7,421 bases of DNA, from contig JAHWLA010000137.1 in NCBI GenBank assembly GCA_019347595.1, positions 1-7,421 of the forward strand, written 5' to 3'. Both the position numbers and the translations under genes were made by a program. This DNA is from Actinomycetota bacterium. Its GTDB lineage: Bacteria > Actinomycetota > Acidimicrobiia > Acidimicrobiales > JAHWLA01. Positions 1-7,127 of this stretch are shown here, piece after piece. The stretch's first letter is position 1, and each line of letters begins with the position of its first letter. A model generated the notes under the pieces. It saw nothing but the letters and a program-made list of their open reading frames with translations, was not told the DNA's origin and ran no database searches.

Positions 1-1
1 C

Positions 2-91
2 GTGCCCGGCCACTCCGAGAAGCTGCTGCCCGACGGCACGCTGGTGACCACCGGTTCCGACGGCACCACGCGCACCACCCGACCACCCGGA
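2..91 (+). repeat. Left arm of inverted HNH-gene repeat
   Basis: These 90 bases align without gaps to the reverse complement of 7201-7290, with 79 of 90 identical by my count, including an unbroken 26-base run (30-55 against 7262-7237). The homology probably continues leftward beyond the window, since the visible similarity starts at the first complete codon. It is coding sequence of an HNH endonuclease gene rather than a separate element. Confidence 0.8.
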
Positions 92-112
92 CGCTGCGCA
101 TCCATCCCATGA
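2..112 (+). CDS. HNH endonuclease (DUF222/13E12-type), C-terminal end only
   Basis: This is the 3' end of a gene that begins before the window; 36 codons and a TGA stop (110-112) are visible. The HNH motif itself lies outside, so the identification rests on similarity. Thirty residues beginning VPGHSEKLLPDGTLVTTG match the tail of the HNH protein at the other end of the window at 26 of 30 positions. In actinobacteria this family is a multicopy group of DUF222 plus HNH proteins (the 13E12 repeat family), whose cellular role is mostly unknown. The stop overlaps the ATG of the methyltransferase (ATGA, 109-112), so the two may be co-translated. After the shared PPG the last six residues (RCASIP) differ from the other copy. 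That the remainder is an intact HNH protein is inference. Confidence 0.75.
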   Translation: MPGHSEKLLPDGTLVTTGSDGTTRTTRPPGRCASIP

Positions 113-843
113 CATACGACGCCATCGGCGGCGGGTACGCCGTGCACTGTCGGGCCGATCCGCGCATCGCGGCCCTCGTCCACGAGGCTCTCGGTGATGC
201 CGCCTCGGTGGTGAACGTGGGCGCCGGGGCGGGCTCGTACGAGCCCGCCGACCGGTTCGTCGTCGCCGTCGAGCCGTCGACAGTCATGCTGCGCCAGCGA
301 TCCGCATCGGCGGCGCCCGCCGTGCGGGCGGTGGCCGAGGCGTTGCCGTTTCCCGACGACGCGTTCGACGCCGCCCTGGTGGTGTTGTCCGTGCACCACT
401 GGGCCGACCGCGCCGCGGGCTACGCGGAACTGCGCCGGGTGGCACGCCGCCGGGTGGTGCTGACCTTCGACAACGACGTGCACCGGCAGTTCTGGCTCAT
501 CGCCGAGTACGCGCCCGAGGTGGCCGCCACAGACGACGCCGTCGGCATGACGATCGCCGAGACAGCCGACGGCATCGGAGCCACCCGCGTGGTGCCCGTG
601 CCGCTGCCCCACGACTGCGTCGACGCCGTGCTCCCCGCCCACTGGCGCCGCCCCGAGGCGTATCTCGATCCCGGAGTGCGGGCGGCCGGCTCCGGGCTGG
701 CGAGCCTCGACGCCGCGACAGGCGAGCGTATGACGACACGGCTGGCGGCCGACCTGGCGTCGGGCCGCTGGCACGAGCGCCACGCCGATCTGCTCGACGC
801 CGACACCTACGACGCCGGCTTCCGCCTCCTCATCGCCGACTGA
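109..843 (+). CDS. Class I SAM-dependent methyltransferase
   Basis: This 244-residue protein has a Rossmann-type methyltransferase core of the Methyltransf_11 kind. Motif I is VVNVGAGAGSYEP (34-46), the glycine-rich SAM loop. The acidic residue expected to bind the ribose hydroxyls is Glu55 in VVAVEPS. The post-motif region AEALPFPDDAFDAAL (76-90), followed by VHHW (95-98), is typical of small-molecule methyltransferases. The C-terminal part (about 120-244) has no motif I recognise and presumably forms the substrate site. The start at 109 gives the N-terminus MTYDAIGGGYA, a usual beginning for this family. It overlaps the upstream HNH stop by ATGA, and no clear Shine-Dalgarno is seen, so translational coupling is likely. 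The substrate is unknown. The gene lies convergent to the phosphate operon and nothing links it to phosphate metabolism. Confidence 0.85.
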   Translation: MTYDAIGGGYAVHCRADPRIAALVHEALGDAASVVNVGAGAGSYEPADRFVVAVEPSTVMLRQRSASAAPAVRAVAEALPFPDDAFDAALVVLSVHHWADRAAGYAELRRVARRRVVLTFDNDVHRQFWLIAEYAPEVAATDDAVGMTIAETADGIGATRVVPVPLPHDCVDAVLPAHWRRPEAYLDPGVRAAGSGLASLDAATGERMTTRLAADLASGRWHERHADLLDADTYDAGFRLLIAD

Positions 844-863
844 ACCGTTCCTTGGCGGGCGGG

Positions 864-1550
864 TCAGGGGTTGGGGGGAGCGTGGTGGTGGGGGTCGACG
901 GGGAACTCGCCGGTCACCATGAACGCCACCCGCTCGCCCGTGTTCACCGCGTGGTCGGCGATGCGCTCGTAGTACCGGCCCACCAACGCGATCTGCACCG
1001 CCCGCTGGAGGTCGGCCTCGTCGTCGACCTGCGAGGCGAAGATGTGCCGGAACAGGTCCTTCTGCAGGTCGTCCATTACGTCGTCCATGTCGCCCAACGC
1101 GGAGGCCTGCCCCGGGTCGCGATCGGCGAACGCCGACACCGCCAGCTTCAACTGCACGGCCGCCTGCTCGCGCATGCGGTGGATGATCCCCCGCACCTTG
1201 GGCTCCAGCTCGTACGGGTAGAGCCGCCGCGTGGCCTTGGCCACGTTGACCATCAGGTCGCCCGTCCGCTCGATCTCGTGGATGATGCGCAGCACCGTCA
1301 CCAGCGTGCGCAGGTCGACGGCCATCGGCTGCTGCCGCGCCAATAGCAGGTACGTGCGCGACTCGATCGAGTGCATGAGGTCGTCGAGCACCTGGTCGTC
1401 GGCGATGAGCCGCTCTACCGAGCCGAGGTCGGCTTCGAGGAACGCATCGGTCCCTTTCTGGATGGCCTCGCCGGCCAACGTGCCCAACCGCACCACATCG
1501 GCCTGGAGCTCGTCGAGTTCCTCGTGGAACGCCTTGCGGGTCTCGGTCAC
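864..1550 (-). CDS. phoU: Phosphate signalling / transport regulator PhoU
   Basis: A 228-residue protein, the usual length for PhoU, with two homologous three-helix halves. Each half carries the family's metal-binding E(D)xxxD motif: Glu94-xxx-Asp98-xxx-Asn102 in HEIERTGDLMVN, and Glu195-xxx-Asp199-xxx-Asn203 in YYERIADHAVN. PhoU is a cytoplasmic peripheral protein that restrains PstSCAB and keeps the sensor kinase in its phosphatase state when phosphate is plentiful; E. coli PhoU contacts both PstB and PhoR. The GTG start at 1550 overlaps the regulator's stop as GTGA and has GGAGG at 1555-1559. Longer in-frame extensions would run into the regulator gene and are not supported. The C-terminus ends in a short His/Pro-rich tail (HHHAPPNP). 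It is the last gene of the operon and converges on the methyltransferase 20 bp away. Confidence 0.96.
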   Translation of the reverse strand: MTETRKAFHEELDELQADVVRLGTLAGEAIQKGTDAFLEADLGSVERLIADDQVLDDLMHSIESRTYLLLARQQPMAVDLRTLVTVLRIIHEIERTGDLMVNVAKATRRLYPYELEPKVRGIIHRMREQAAVQLKLAVSAFADRDPGQASALGDMDDVMDDLQKDLFRHIFASQVDDEADLQRAVQIALVGRYYERIADHAVNTGERVAFMVTGEFPVDPHHHAPPNP

Positions 1551-2290
1551 GTGCCCTCCCGGGTCGCCGGTCGGCGCGCATCGAAGCGGTAGCCGACTCC
1601 TCTGATGGTCGTGATGAGCTCGGGACGACTGGGGTCGTCCTCGATCTTGCCTCGGATGCGTTTGATGTGGACGTCGAGCGTCTTGGTGTCGCCCACGTAG
1701 TCGGCGCCCCACACCCGGTCGAGCAGCGTGTCACGCGTCAAGACCCGCCCGGCGTTGAGCATCAACAGCTCCAACACCTCGAACTCCTTGCGGGGCAGCG
1801 CCACTTCCTCCCCCCGAACGGTCAAGGCGTGACGGGCGAGGTCGAGCTGCACGTCGCCCGCGTCGAGCACCTCGTCGTCCTCGACCGCCCCGGCGACCGG
1901 GACGTCGGCGGGCGCCCGTCGCAGTACGGCCCGGATGCGGGCCACCAACTCCCGCATGCGGTACGGCTTGGCGACGTAGTCGTCGGCGCCCACCTCCAGC
2001 CCGACAACCGTGTCGACCTCGGAGTCCTTGGCCGTCACCATGATCACGGGCGTACGCGACGTCCGCCGGATCTCCCGGCACACGTCGATGCCGGAGATGC
2101 CGGGCAGCATGAGATCGAGGAGCACCAGGTCGGGACGCACCGCGTCGAACAGCAGCAGCGCCTGTCGCCCGTCGCGGGCGACGGTCACGTCGAACCCCTC
2201 GCGCCGCAGCCCCAGCGTGAGCGCCTCCACGAACGACTCCTCGTCCTCCACCACCAGCACGCGCGGCCGCGGCCCGCCGCCCTCACCCAT
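1547..2290 (-). CDS. regX3: OmpR-family response regulator of phosphate starvation (PhoB/RegX3-like)
   Basis: A 247-residue response regulator. The receiver domain (about 10-124) shows the acidic pair Glu15/Asp16, phospho-acceptor Asp59 in DLVLLDLMLPG, Thr86 and Lys108. The sequence GADDYVAKPYRMRELVARI (101-119) is very close to mycobacterial RegX3. A winged-helix DNA-binding domain of OmpR/PhoB type follows (about 140-237), with TLDVHIKRIRGKIEDDP and the terminal ITTIRGVGYRFD. When phosphorylated by the adjacent kinase it should bind direct GTTCACC repeats and activate pst genes. The ATG at 2290 overlaps the end of the kinase gene by 8 bp and has no good Shine-Dalgarno, so coupled translation is likely. 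The next start, of phoU, overlaps its stop. Whether it should be called PhoB, PhoP or RegX3 is a naming matter; the function is well supported. Confidence 0.95.
   Translation of the reverse strand: MGEGGGPRPRVLVVEDEESFVEALTLGLRREGFDVTVARDGRQALLLFDAVRPDLVLLDLMLPGISGIDVCREIRRTSRTPVIMVTAKDSEVDTVVGLEVGADDYVAKPYRMRELVARIRAVLRRAPADVPVAGAVEDDEVLDAGDVQLDLARHALTVRGEEVALPRKEFEVLELLMLNAGRVLTRDTLLDRVWGADYVGDTKTLDVHIKRIRGKIEDDPSRPELITTIRGVGYRFDARRPATREGT
1555..1559 (-). promoter_or_regulatory. Shine-Dalgarno GGAGG that fixes the phoU start
   Basis: On the minus strand GGGAGGGCAC directly precedes GTG at 1550-1548, placing GGAGG four bases from the start codon. This supports the GTG that overlaps the upstream stop over any start further upstream inside the regulator gene. 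Confidence 0.7.
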
Positions 2291-3365
2291 TGCCGGCCAT
2301 CGGGAGCCGCAGCGTGAACGTCGACCCCTCGCCTTCGCGCGACTCGACGAGCACCTCGCCGCCGTGGTTGGTGGCGACATGGCGCACGATCGACAGGCCC
2401 AGCCCGGTCCCTCCGGTACGGCGGTCGCGGGCGCGGTCGACGCGGTAGAAGCGCTCGAAGATGCGCTCGAGGTCCTTGGCCGGGATGCCGATGCCGTGGT
2501 CGCGCACGGCGATGTCGACCATTGCCCCTTGCACGGCGACGTCGATCGACACCGTCGTCCCCTCGTCGGAGTAGCTCACCGCGTTGTGGAGCAGGTTGGC
2601 GACCGCCGATAAGAGCTGCTCGCGATCGCCCGCCACCGACACGGCGGGATCGGCGTTCACCGCGAACGTGATGCCGCTGCGCTCGGCCACGGCCTGCGTC
2701 CGCTCCACGGCGGCGTCGACCACGTCCACCACTGTCACCCGCTCTCGCGGCGCACCGCCGGCTTCGGCGTCGCCCTCCGCCTCGATGCGGCTGAGGTCGA
2801 GCAGATCTGCGACCAGCGCGGCGGCGCGCTCGGCTTCGGCCGACACCCGCGCCGCCAGCCGCTTGAGCACGGTGGCGTCGTCCTCGACCGCCATCGTCTC
2901 CGCCAACAGGCTCAGCGCCCCTACCGGGGTGCGCAGCTCGTGGCTCACGTTGGCCACGAAGTCGCGCCGCACGGCGTCGAGCCGCCGGCGCTCCGACTCG
3001 TCCTCGACCACGGCCACGATCCCGCCGCCCGGCAACCGTTCGGCCACCACGCGCAAGGCGCGCACCGGCGGCCCCTGCAGCTCCACCGCCCGCTCCTCGC
3101 GCCCGCCCACCGCAGCGGCGGCGATGGCCTTGCGCACGGCGTCGGCCACCAGCACGTCGACGGGGCGCTCACCGACGAAGGCGGAGGCCCGGTGGTTGCG
3201 GGCCACCTCGTCGCCGCTTTCGTCGACGACCACGACGGCCAACGGCAACTCCTCCAGTGCTTCTCGCAACCGGTCGACCGTCGCCTCGGCACGGGCGGCC
3301 CGCTGCGCGGCGTCCGCAGCCGTCCGCTCGCACTCCTCCAGACGCTCGCGGGTGCGAGCCCTCAC
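2283..3365 (-). CDS. phoR: Cytosolic PhoR/SenX3-like sensor histidine kinase
   Basis: With the GTG at 3365 the protein is 360 residues. Order: a charged, probably coiled-coil N-terminus (about 3-38), a PAS domain (about 36-125, with ELPLAVVVVDESG), a HisKA dimerisation domain with phospho-acceptor His142 in SHELRTP, and an HATPase_c domain. The latter has the N box around Asn257/Asn261, G1 box DHGIGIP (289-295), F box RIFERFYRVD (301-310) and G2 GGTGLGLS (318-325). It should autophosphorylate and control the downstream regulator. The start overlaps the pstB stop as GTGA, mirroring other junctions here. The reading frame continues upstream through pstB, but that stretch is an out-of-frame shadow. 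Unlike E. coli PhoR or mycobacterial SenX3, no transmembrane segment is present, so the kinase is predicted cytosolic and probably relies on PhoU/PstB contacts. Confidence 0.93.
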   Translation of the reverse strand: MRARTRERLEECERTAADAAQRAARAEATVDRLREALEELPLAVVVVDESGDEVARNHRASAFVGERPVDVLVADAVRKAIAAAAVGGREERAVELQGPPVRALRVVAERLPGGGIVAVVEDESERRRLDAVRRDFVANVSHELRTPVGALSLLAETMAVEDDATVLKRLAARVSAEAERAAALVADLLDLSRIEAEGDAEAGGAPRERVTVVDVVDAAVERTQAVAERSGITFAVNADPAVSVAGDREQLLSAVANLLHNAVSYSDEGTTVSIDVAVQGAMVDIAVRDHGIGIPAKDLERIFERFYRVDRARDRRTGGTGLGLSIVRHVATNHGGEVLVESREGEGSTFTLRLPMAGNG

Positions 3366-4138
3366 CCGAACCGCCCGGTGATGTACGCCTCGGTGCGGGC
3401 ATCGTCGGGCTTGGTGAAGATCTTCGACGTCTCCCCCACCTCGATGAGCCGCCCCGGCTCGCCGGCCGCCTCGATGGTGAAGAACGCCGTCACGTCGCTC
3501 ACCCGGGCCGCCTGCTGCATGTTGTGGGTAACCACCACGATGGTGTACTCGTCCTTGAGGTCGACGATGAGGTCCTCGATGGTGAGCGTCGACACCGGGT
3601 CGAGGGCGGAGCACGGCTCGTCCATCAGCAGGACCTCGGGCGCCACGGCGATGGCGCGGGCGATGCAGAGCCGCTGCTGCTGGCCGCCGGACAGGCTCGC
3701 CCCCGGCCGGTCGAGCCGGTTCGACACCTCGCCCCACAGGCCGGCCATGCGGAGCGACCGCTCCACGGCATCGTCGAGCTCGCTCTTGCGCCGCACGCCG
3801 TTGAGGCGCAGCCCCGCGGCGACGTTGTCGCGGATCGACATGGTGGGGAACGGGTTGGGCCGCTGGAACACCATGCCCACTGTCCGGCGCAGCTCGGTGA
3901 TGTCGACGCCGGGGTCGTAGATGTCGTCGCCGTCGAGCAGGACGGTGCCCTCGACCCGCGCCCCGGGCACCACCTCGTGCATGCGGTTGAGCGAGCGGAT
4001 GAACGTCGACTTCCCGCACCCCGACGGGCCGATCAGCGCCGTGACCTGCTTGGGCTCGATGGTCAGATCGATCCCGTCGACGGCGAGGAAGGAGCCGAAG
4101 AAGGCTCGCAGTCCTTTGGTCTCGATGCGCTTCGACAT
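3362..4138 (-). CDS. pstB: Phosphate ABC transporter ATP-binding protein PstB
   Basis: A 258-residue ABC ATPase of the usual PstB length. It has Walker A GPSGCGKST (37-45), the Q loop at Gln92 in the PstB-typical FQRPNPFP, signature LSGGQQQR (149-156), Walker B ending in MDEP (172-175, catalytic Glu174), D loop SALDP, and switch His206 in VTHNM. The family-specific ends are both present: the N-terminal ETKGLRAFFGSFLAVDGI and a C-terminal TEAYITGRFG. A homodimer would power phosphate import through PstC-PstA on the cytoplasmic face of the membrane. The ATG at 4138 lies 7 bp after the pstA stop, with AGGAA (4147-4143) overlapping that stop as ribosome-binding site. The stop overlaps the kinase start (GTGA), which couples production of transporter and sensor. 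Confidence 0.98.
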   Translation of the reverse strand: MSKRIETKGLRAFFGSFLAVDGIDLTIEPKQVTALIGPSGCGKSTFIRSLNRMHEVVPGARVEGTVLLDGDDIYDPGVDITELRRTVGMVFQRPNPFPTMSIRDNVAAGLRLNGVRRKSELDDAVERSLRMAGLWGEVSNRLDRPGASLSGGQQQRLCIARAIAVAPEVLLMDEPCSALDPVSTLTIEDLIVDLKDEYTIVVVTHNMQQAARVSDVTAFFTIEAAGEPGRLIEVGETSKIFTKPDDARTEAYITGRFG

Positions 4139-4145
4139 GGCGTTC

Positions 4146-5033
4146 CTAGCTGTTGGGAAGGCGGCTGCGCCCGGCCAACAGGCGCGCCGTCACGGTGAGG
4201 ACGAGGACGATCACGATCAACGTCAGCGCACCCGCCCACGCGCGGCGCACGGCGACGTCGAAGGCGGAGCCCGCCTGGGAGAAGACGTACAGCGGTAGGC
4301 CCGACTGCGGCCCCTCGAACGGCGACCGGCGGATGGCGTCGTAGCCGAAGGCGGTCAGGAGCAGCGGCGCCGTCTCGCCGGTGACCCGGGCCACCGCCAG
4401 CATCACGCCCGTGGTGATGCCGGCCGACGCCGTGGGCAGCACCACCGAGATTGTCGTGCGCCACCGCGGCACGCCCAGCGCGTAGCCCGCCTCCCGCAAC
4501 TCGTGGGGCACCAGACGCAGCATCTCCTCCGACGTGCGCACCACCACGGGCAGCATGAGCACGGCCAGCGACAGGCCTGCCGCCAAACCCGAGAACCCCT
4601 TGTCCAACGCCAGCACCCAGAAGGCGAAGATGAACAGGCCGGCCACGATGGACGGCAGGCCCGTCATCACGTCGACCAGGAACCGCACGGCGTAGGCGAA
4701 GCGCCCGCCCCCGTACTCCACGATGTAGACGGCGACAGCCAAGCCCAGCGGGACGGCGAGCACGGCGGCGATGGCGACCTGTTCAAGGGTGCCGAGGATG
4801 GCGTGGTAGGCGCCGCCTGCGTCGTCGAGCGGGCCGACGCCCTTCATGGAGTGGGTGAGGAACTCGATCGACAACGCCTCTGTGCCCCGACCGACCACGT
4901 AGCTCAACACGGCGACGAGGGGGATGAGCGCCACCACGACGGCCGCGCTCAGCAAGCCGCAGGCCGCCGCGTTGACGACGCGACGGCGACGCCGGGCGCC
5001 CGAGAACCGGGCCGCCATGGCGGGCGACGTCAC
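4146..5033 (-). CDS. pstA: Phosphate ABC transporter permease PstA
   Basis: A 295-residue inner-membrane permease. A short basic N-terminus (GARRRRR, 12-18) is followed by about six hydrophobic segments, the first at roughly 23-48 and the last at roughly 268-287. The cytoplasmic EAA loop that docks on PstB is REAGYALGVPRWRTTISVVL (180-199). The motif RVTGETAPLL (216-225) is characteristic of PstA. It pairs with PstC to form the phosphate channel. The chosen start is GTG at 5033, which overlaps the pstC stop as GTGA and has GAGGG just upstream; an in-frame ATG at 5018 would shorten the protein by five residues and cannot be excluded. The open frame continues far upstream through pstC, but that translation is a shadow of pstC. 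Confidence 0.96.
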   Translation of the reverse strand: MTSPAMAARFSGARRRRRVVNAAACGLLSAAVVVALIPLVAVLSYVVGRGTEALSIEFLTHSMKGVGPLDDAGGAYHAILGTLEQVAIAAVLAVPLGLAVAVYIVEYGGGRFAYAVRFLVDVMTGLPSIVAGLFIFAFWVLALDKGFSGLAAGLSLAVLMLPVVVRTSEEMLRLVPHELREAGYALGVPRWRTTISVVLPTASAGITTGVMLAVARVTGETAPLLLTAFGYDAIRRSPFEGPQSGLPLYVFSQAGSAFDVAVRRAWAGALTLIVIVLVLTVTARLLAGRSRLPNS

Positions 5034-6010
5034 GGCTTGCCCTCGGCGGCTACGGCGCTGCGGTACACGATGCCGCGGGCGATGACGTTGACCAGCAGGG
5101 TGATGGCGAACAGGACGAGGCCGGAGGCGATGAGCGCATTGCGGCCGGTCTGGCCCGCCTCGCCGAACTTGGTGGCGATGTTGGCGGCGATGGTGTTCCC
5201 CCCCGGCTCGAAGATGTGAATGTCGATGGAGAACGACGCCGCCAGCACCAGCGCCACGGCGATGGTCTCGCCCAGCGCCCGGCCGAAGCCGAGCATGATC
5301 GCGCCGACGATCCCGGAACGCCCGTAGGGCAGGACCGCCAACTTGATGACCTCCCAGCGGGTGGCGCCCAAGGCGAAGGCCGCCTCGCGATGGGCCCGCG
5401 GCACCTGGCGGAAGACCTCTCGGGCCAGGGCCGCCACGATCGGCAGCACCATGATCGCCAGCACCACCGAGGCGGCGAAGATCGAACGCCCGTAGACGCC
5501 GTTGCGGCTGTCGAATACCGGAACGACCCCGCCCACGGCGCCGTCGATGCCGCGCTGGACGGGGACGAGCGCGGGCACCAGGACGAAGACGCCCCACAGC
5601 CCGTAGACGACGCTGGGCACGGCGGCCAGCAGGTCGAGCAGGTAGCCGACGTAACGGCCCAAGCGGCGAGGGGCGAGCTCGGTGAGGAACAGTGCGCACC
5701 CCAGGGCCACGGGCACCGCCATGGCGAGGGCGAGGGCGCTGGAGAGGACGGTGCCGAAGGCGAGGGCGGCGATGCCGAAGCGGGCGGGCTCGGCGTCGGG
5801 GAACCACGTCTCCTCGGTGAAGAAGCGCCATCCCACCTTGTCGATGGCGGGGACGGCCTGGGCGATGAGGAACACCGCGATGGCGGCGATGAGCACGAGA
5901 ACGAAGCCCGCGGCGACCACGACGATGCCGTGGAAGACGGTGTCGCCGTGGCGTCGGCGCGACGGGGCGCGGACCGTAGTGGCGATGGGCGTGCCGGTGG
6001 CGGCGGTCAT
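5030..6010 (-). CDS. pstC: Phosphate ABC transporter permease PstC
   Basis: A 326-residue membrane permease. The N-terminal 23 residues are hydrophilic and basic, then a first membrane segment spans about 26-52. A periplasmic loop containing FFTEETWFPD (63-72) is typical of PstC, and several further hydrophobic segments follow. The EAA loop that contacts PstB is EAAFALGATRWEVIKLAVLP (209-228). The motif GRALGETIAV (243-252) is the conserved charged segment of PstC; E. coli mutational work has implicated charged residues of this region in transport. The ATG at 6010 lies 34 bp after the pstS stop, with GGAGG at 6020-6024, nine bases from the start. Its TGA is shared with the pstA GTG start. Confidence 0.97.
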   Translation of the reverse strand: MTAATGTPIATTVRAPSRRRHGDTVFHGIVVVAAGFVLVLIAAIAVFLIAQAVPAIDKVGWRFFTEETWFPDAEPARFGIAALAFGTVLSSALALAMAVPVALGCALFLTELAPRRLGRYVGYLLDLLAAVPSVVYGLWGVFVLVPALVPVQRGIDGAVGGVVPVFDSRNGVYGRSIFAASVVLAIMVLPIVAALAREVFRQVPRAHREAAFALGATRWEVIKLAVLPYGRSGIVGAIMLGFGRALGETIAVALVLAASFSIDIHIFEPGGNTIAANIATKFGEAGQTGRNALIASGLVLFAITLLVNVIARGIVYRSAVAAEGKP

Positions 6011-6044
6011 CGTGCGGAGCCTCCGAGGGGCGACGGTAGCGGCG

Positions 6045-7121
6045 TCACGAGCCCGGCGACGAAATCGTGGCGATCGCCGCCTGCGCCCGCGCCGTCAGCG
6101 TGTCGGGGATCGGCGCGTAGTGCAGCGTGACCGCGCGCTGCTGCCCCGCGCTCACCGCGTAGGAGAGGAACGAGCGGAGCAGCGCCGCCTTGGCCGGATC
6201 GGGCTGGCGTTGGAAGACGAGGACCCACGTGGGGGTGGAGATGGGATAGGCGTCGGGGTGCGGCGTGGTGAAGTCGACCTTGATCTTGAGGTCCGGCGGC
6301 GTGACCGCGCCCGCCAGTGCAGCCGAGCCCGACGCCGGGTCGGGCGCCACGAAGTTCCCTGCCTCGTTGCGGATGCGGGCGATGCCGAGCGACGCCCCCT
6401 TGGCGAACGACACCTCGGCGTATCCGATGGCGCCCACCGCCTGCTTGACCGCCGCCGTCACGCCGTCGGAGCCCTTGGCACCCTGCCCTGTCGGCCACGG
6501 GACGTCCTTGCCCTTGCCCGCCTTCCACACGTCGCCCGCCACCGTGTCGAGGTAGGAGGTGAAGGCGTCGGTCGTCCCCGAGCCGTCGGCCCGGTGCACC
6601 ACCTGGATGCCGAGCTTCGGCAGTGTCTCGCCGGGGTTCTCGGCGCGGATGGCGGGATCGTCCCACCGCCTGATCGTGCCCTGGAAGATGCCGGCCAGCG
6701 TCCGGGGCGACAGCCGGAGGTCGACGTCGTCGAGGTTGTACTCGATGGCGATGGCGCCCGACGACCACGGGATGTGCAGCACCGGGCCGCCCCTCGCCTC
6801 GGCCTGGGCCTGCTCGGCGGGCTTCATGACGGCGTCGGTGGCGCCGAAGTCGACCGTGCCCGCGATGAACTGCTGCACGCCCGCGCCCGAGCCGACCGCC
6901 TGGTAGTTGACCGTGGCGCCGGGGCAGGCGAAGGCGTAGTCCTTCACCCACTGCTGGGCGATGTTCTGCACGAACGTGGAGCCCGCGCCGGTGATCGACC
7001 CCGTGGCGCACTCGACGTCCTGGGTGAGCTCCGGGTCGACGGAGGCGGCCGACGTGTTGTCGTCGGTCCCGCACCCGCCTGCGAGGAGGGCAAGCGTGAC
7101 CAGCACTGCTCCGAACCGCAC
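6045..7121 (-). CDS. pstS: Phosphate-binding lipoprotein PstS
   Basis: A 358-residue substrate-binding protein of the phosphate ABC transporter. The N-terminus is a short lipoprotein signal with a hydrophobic stretch and ALLAGGC, so Cys17 is the likely lipidated residue, anchoring it outside the membrane. The phosphate-contacting residues known from E. coli PstS are all conserved: Thr49/Phe50 in GAGSTF, Ser78 in VGSGAG, Asp96 in DFGATD, and Arg177, Asp179, Ser181, Gly182 and Thr183 in HRADGSGTTDAF. The start codon is GTG at 7121. No Shine-Dalgarno precedes it (the upstream bases read TCCTCCC), while a TANNNT promoter element sits six bases away, so a leaderless message is likely. It is the first gene of the operon, 73 bp downstream of an HNH gene and preceded by a PHO box. 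Confidence 0.97.
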   Translation of the reverse strand: MRFGAVLVTLALLAGGCGTDDNTSAASVDPELTQDVECATGSITGAGSTFVQNIAQQWVKDYAFACPGATVNYQAVGSGAGVQQFIAGTVDFGATDAVMKPAEQAQAEARGGPVLHIPWSSGAIAIEYNLDDVDLRLSPRTLAGIFQGTIRRWDDPAIRAENPGETLPKLGIQVVHRADGSGTTDAFTSYLDTVAGDVWKAGKGKDVPWPTGQGAKGSDGVTAAVKQAVGAIGYAEVSFAKGASLGIARIRNEAGNFVAPDPASGSAALAGAVTPPDLKIKVDFTTPHPDAYPISTPTWVLVFQRQPDPAKAALLRSFLSYAVSAGQQRAVTLHYAPIPDTLTARAQAAIATISSPGS

Positions 7122-7127
7122 GGGAGG

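Noticed and set aside
420..806. Minus-strand open frame within the methyltransferase gene
   Set aside because: It is a Ser/Arg/Ala-rich antisense shadow with no domain; the plus-strand frame has clear methyltransferase motifs.
109..843. DNA methyltransferase partner of the HNH nuclease (restriction-modification system)
   Set aside because: The protein has SAM-binding motifs, but no NPPY/DPPY or PC catalytic motif and no target-recognition region. The HNH neighbour is of the multicopy DUF222 type, which is not a standard restriction enzyme.
942..948. Single GTTCACC inside phoU (and another at 2655-2661 inside the kinase gene) as possible extra PHO boxes
   Set aside because: Each is an isolated heptamer in coding sequence with no partner 11 bp away, and neither lies upstream of a gene start on the relevant strand.
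3366..4019. N-terminal extension of the kinase upstream into pstB, which might have supplied a membrane domain
   Set aside because: The extension is an alternate-frame reading of pstB with Arg/Gly/Ala-rich text and no hydrophobic segments; pstB itself is complete and canonical over this range.
5034..5831. Extension of pstA upstream through pstC, suggesting a PstC-PstA fusion
   Set aside because: The frame simply lacks stops; its translation there is a shadow of pstC. Both permeases are separate complete proteins with their own EAA loops, joined by a GTGA overlap.
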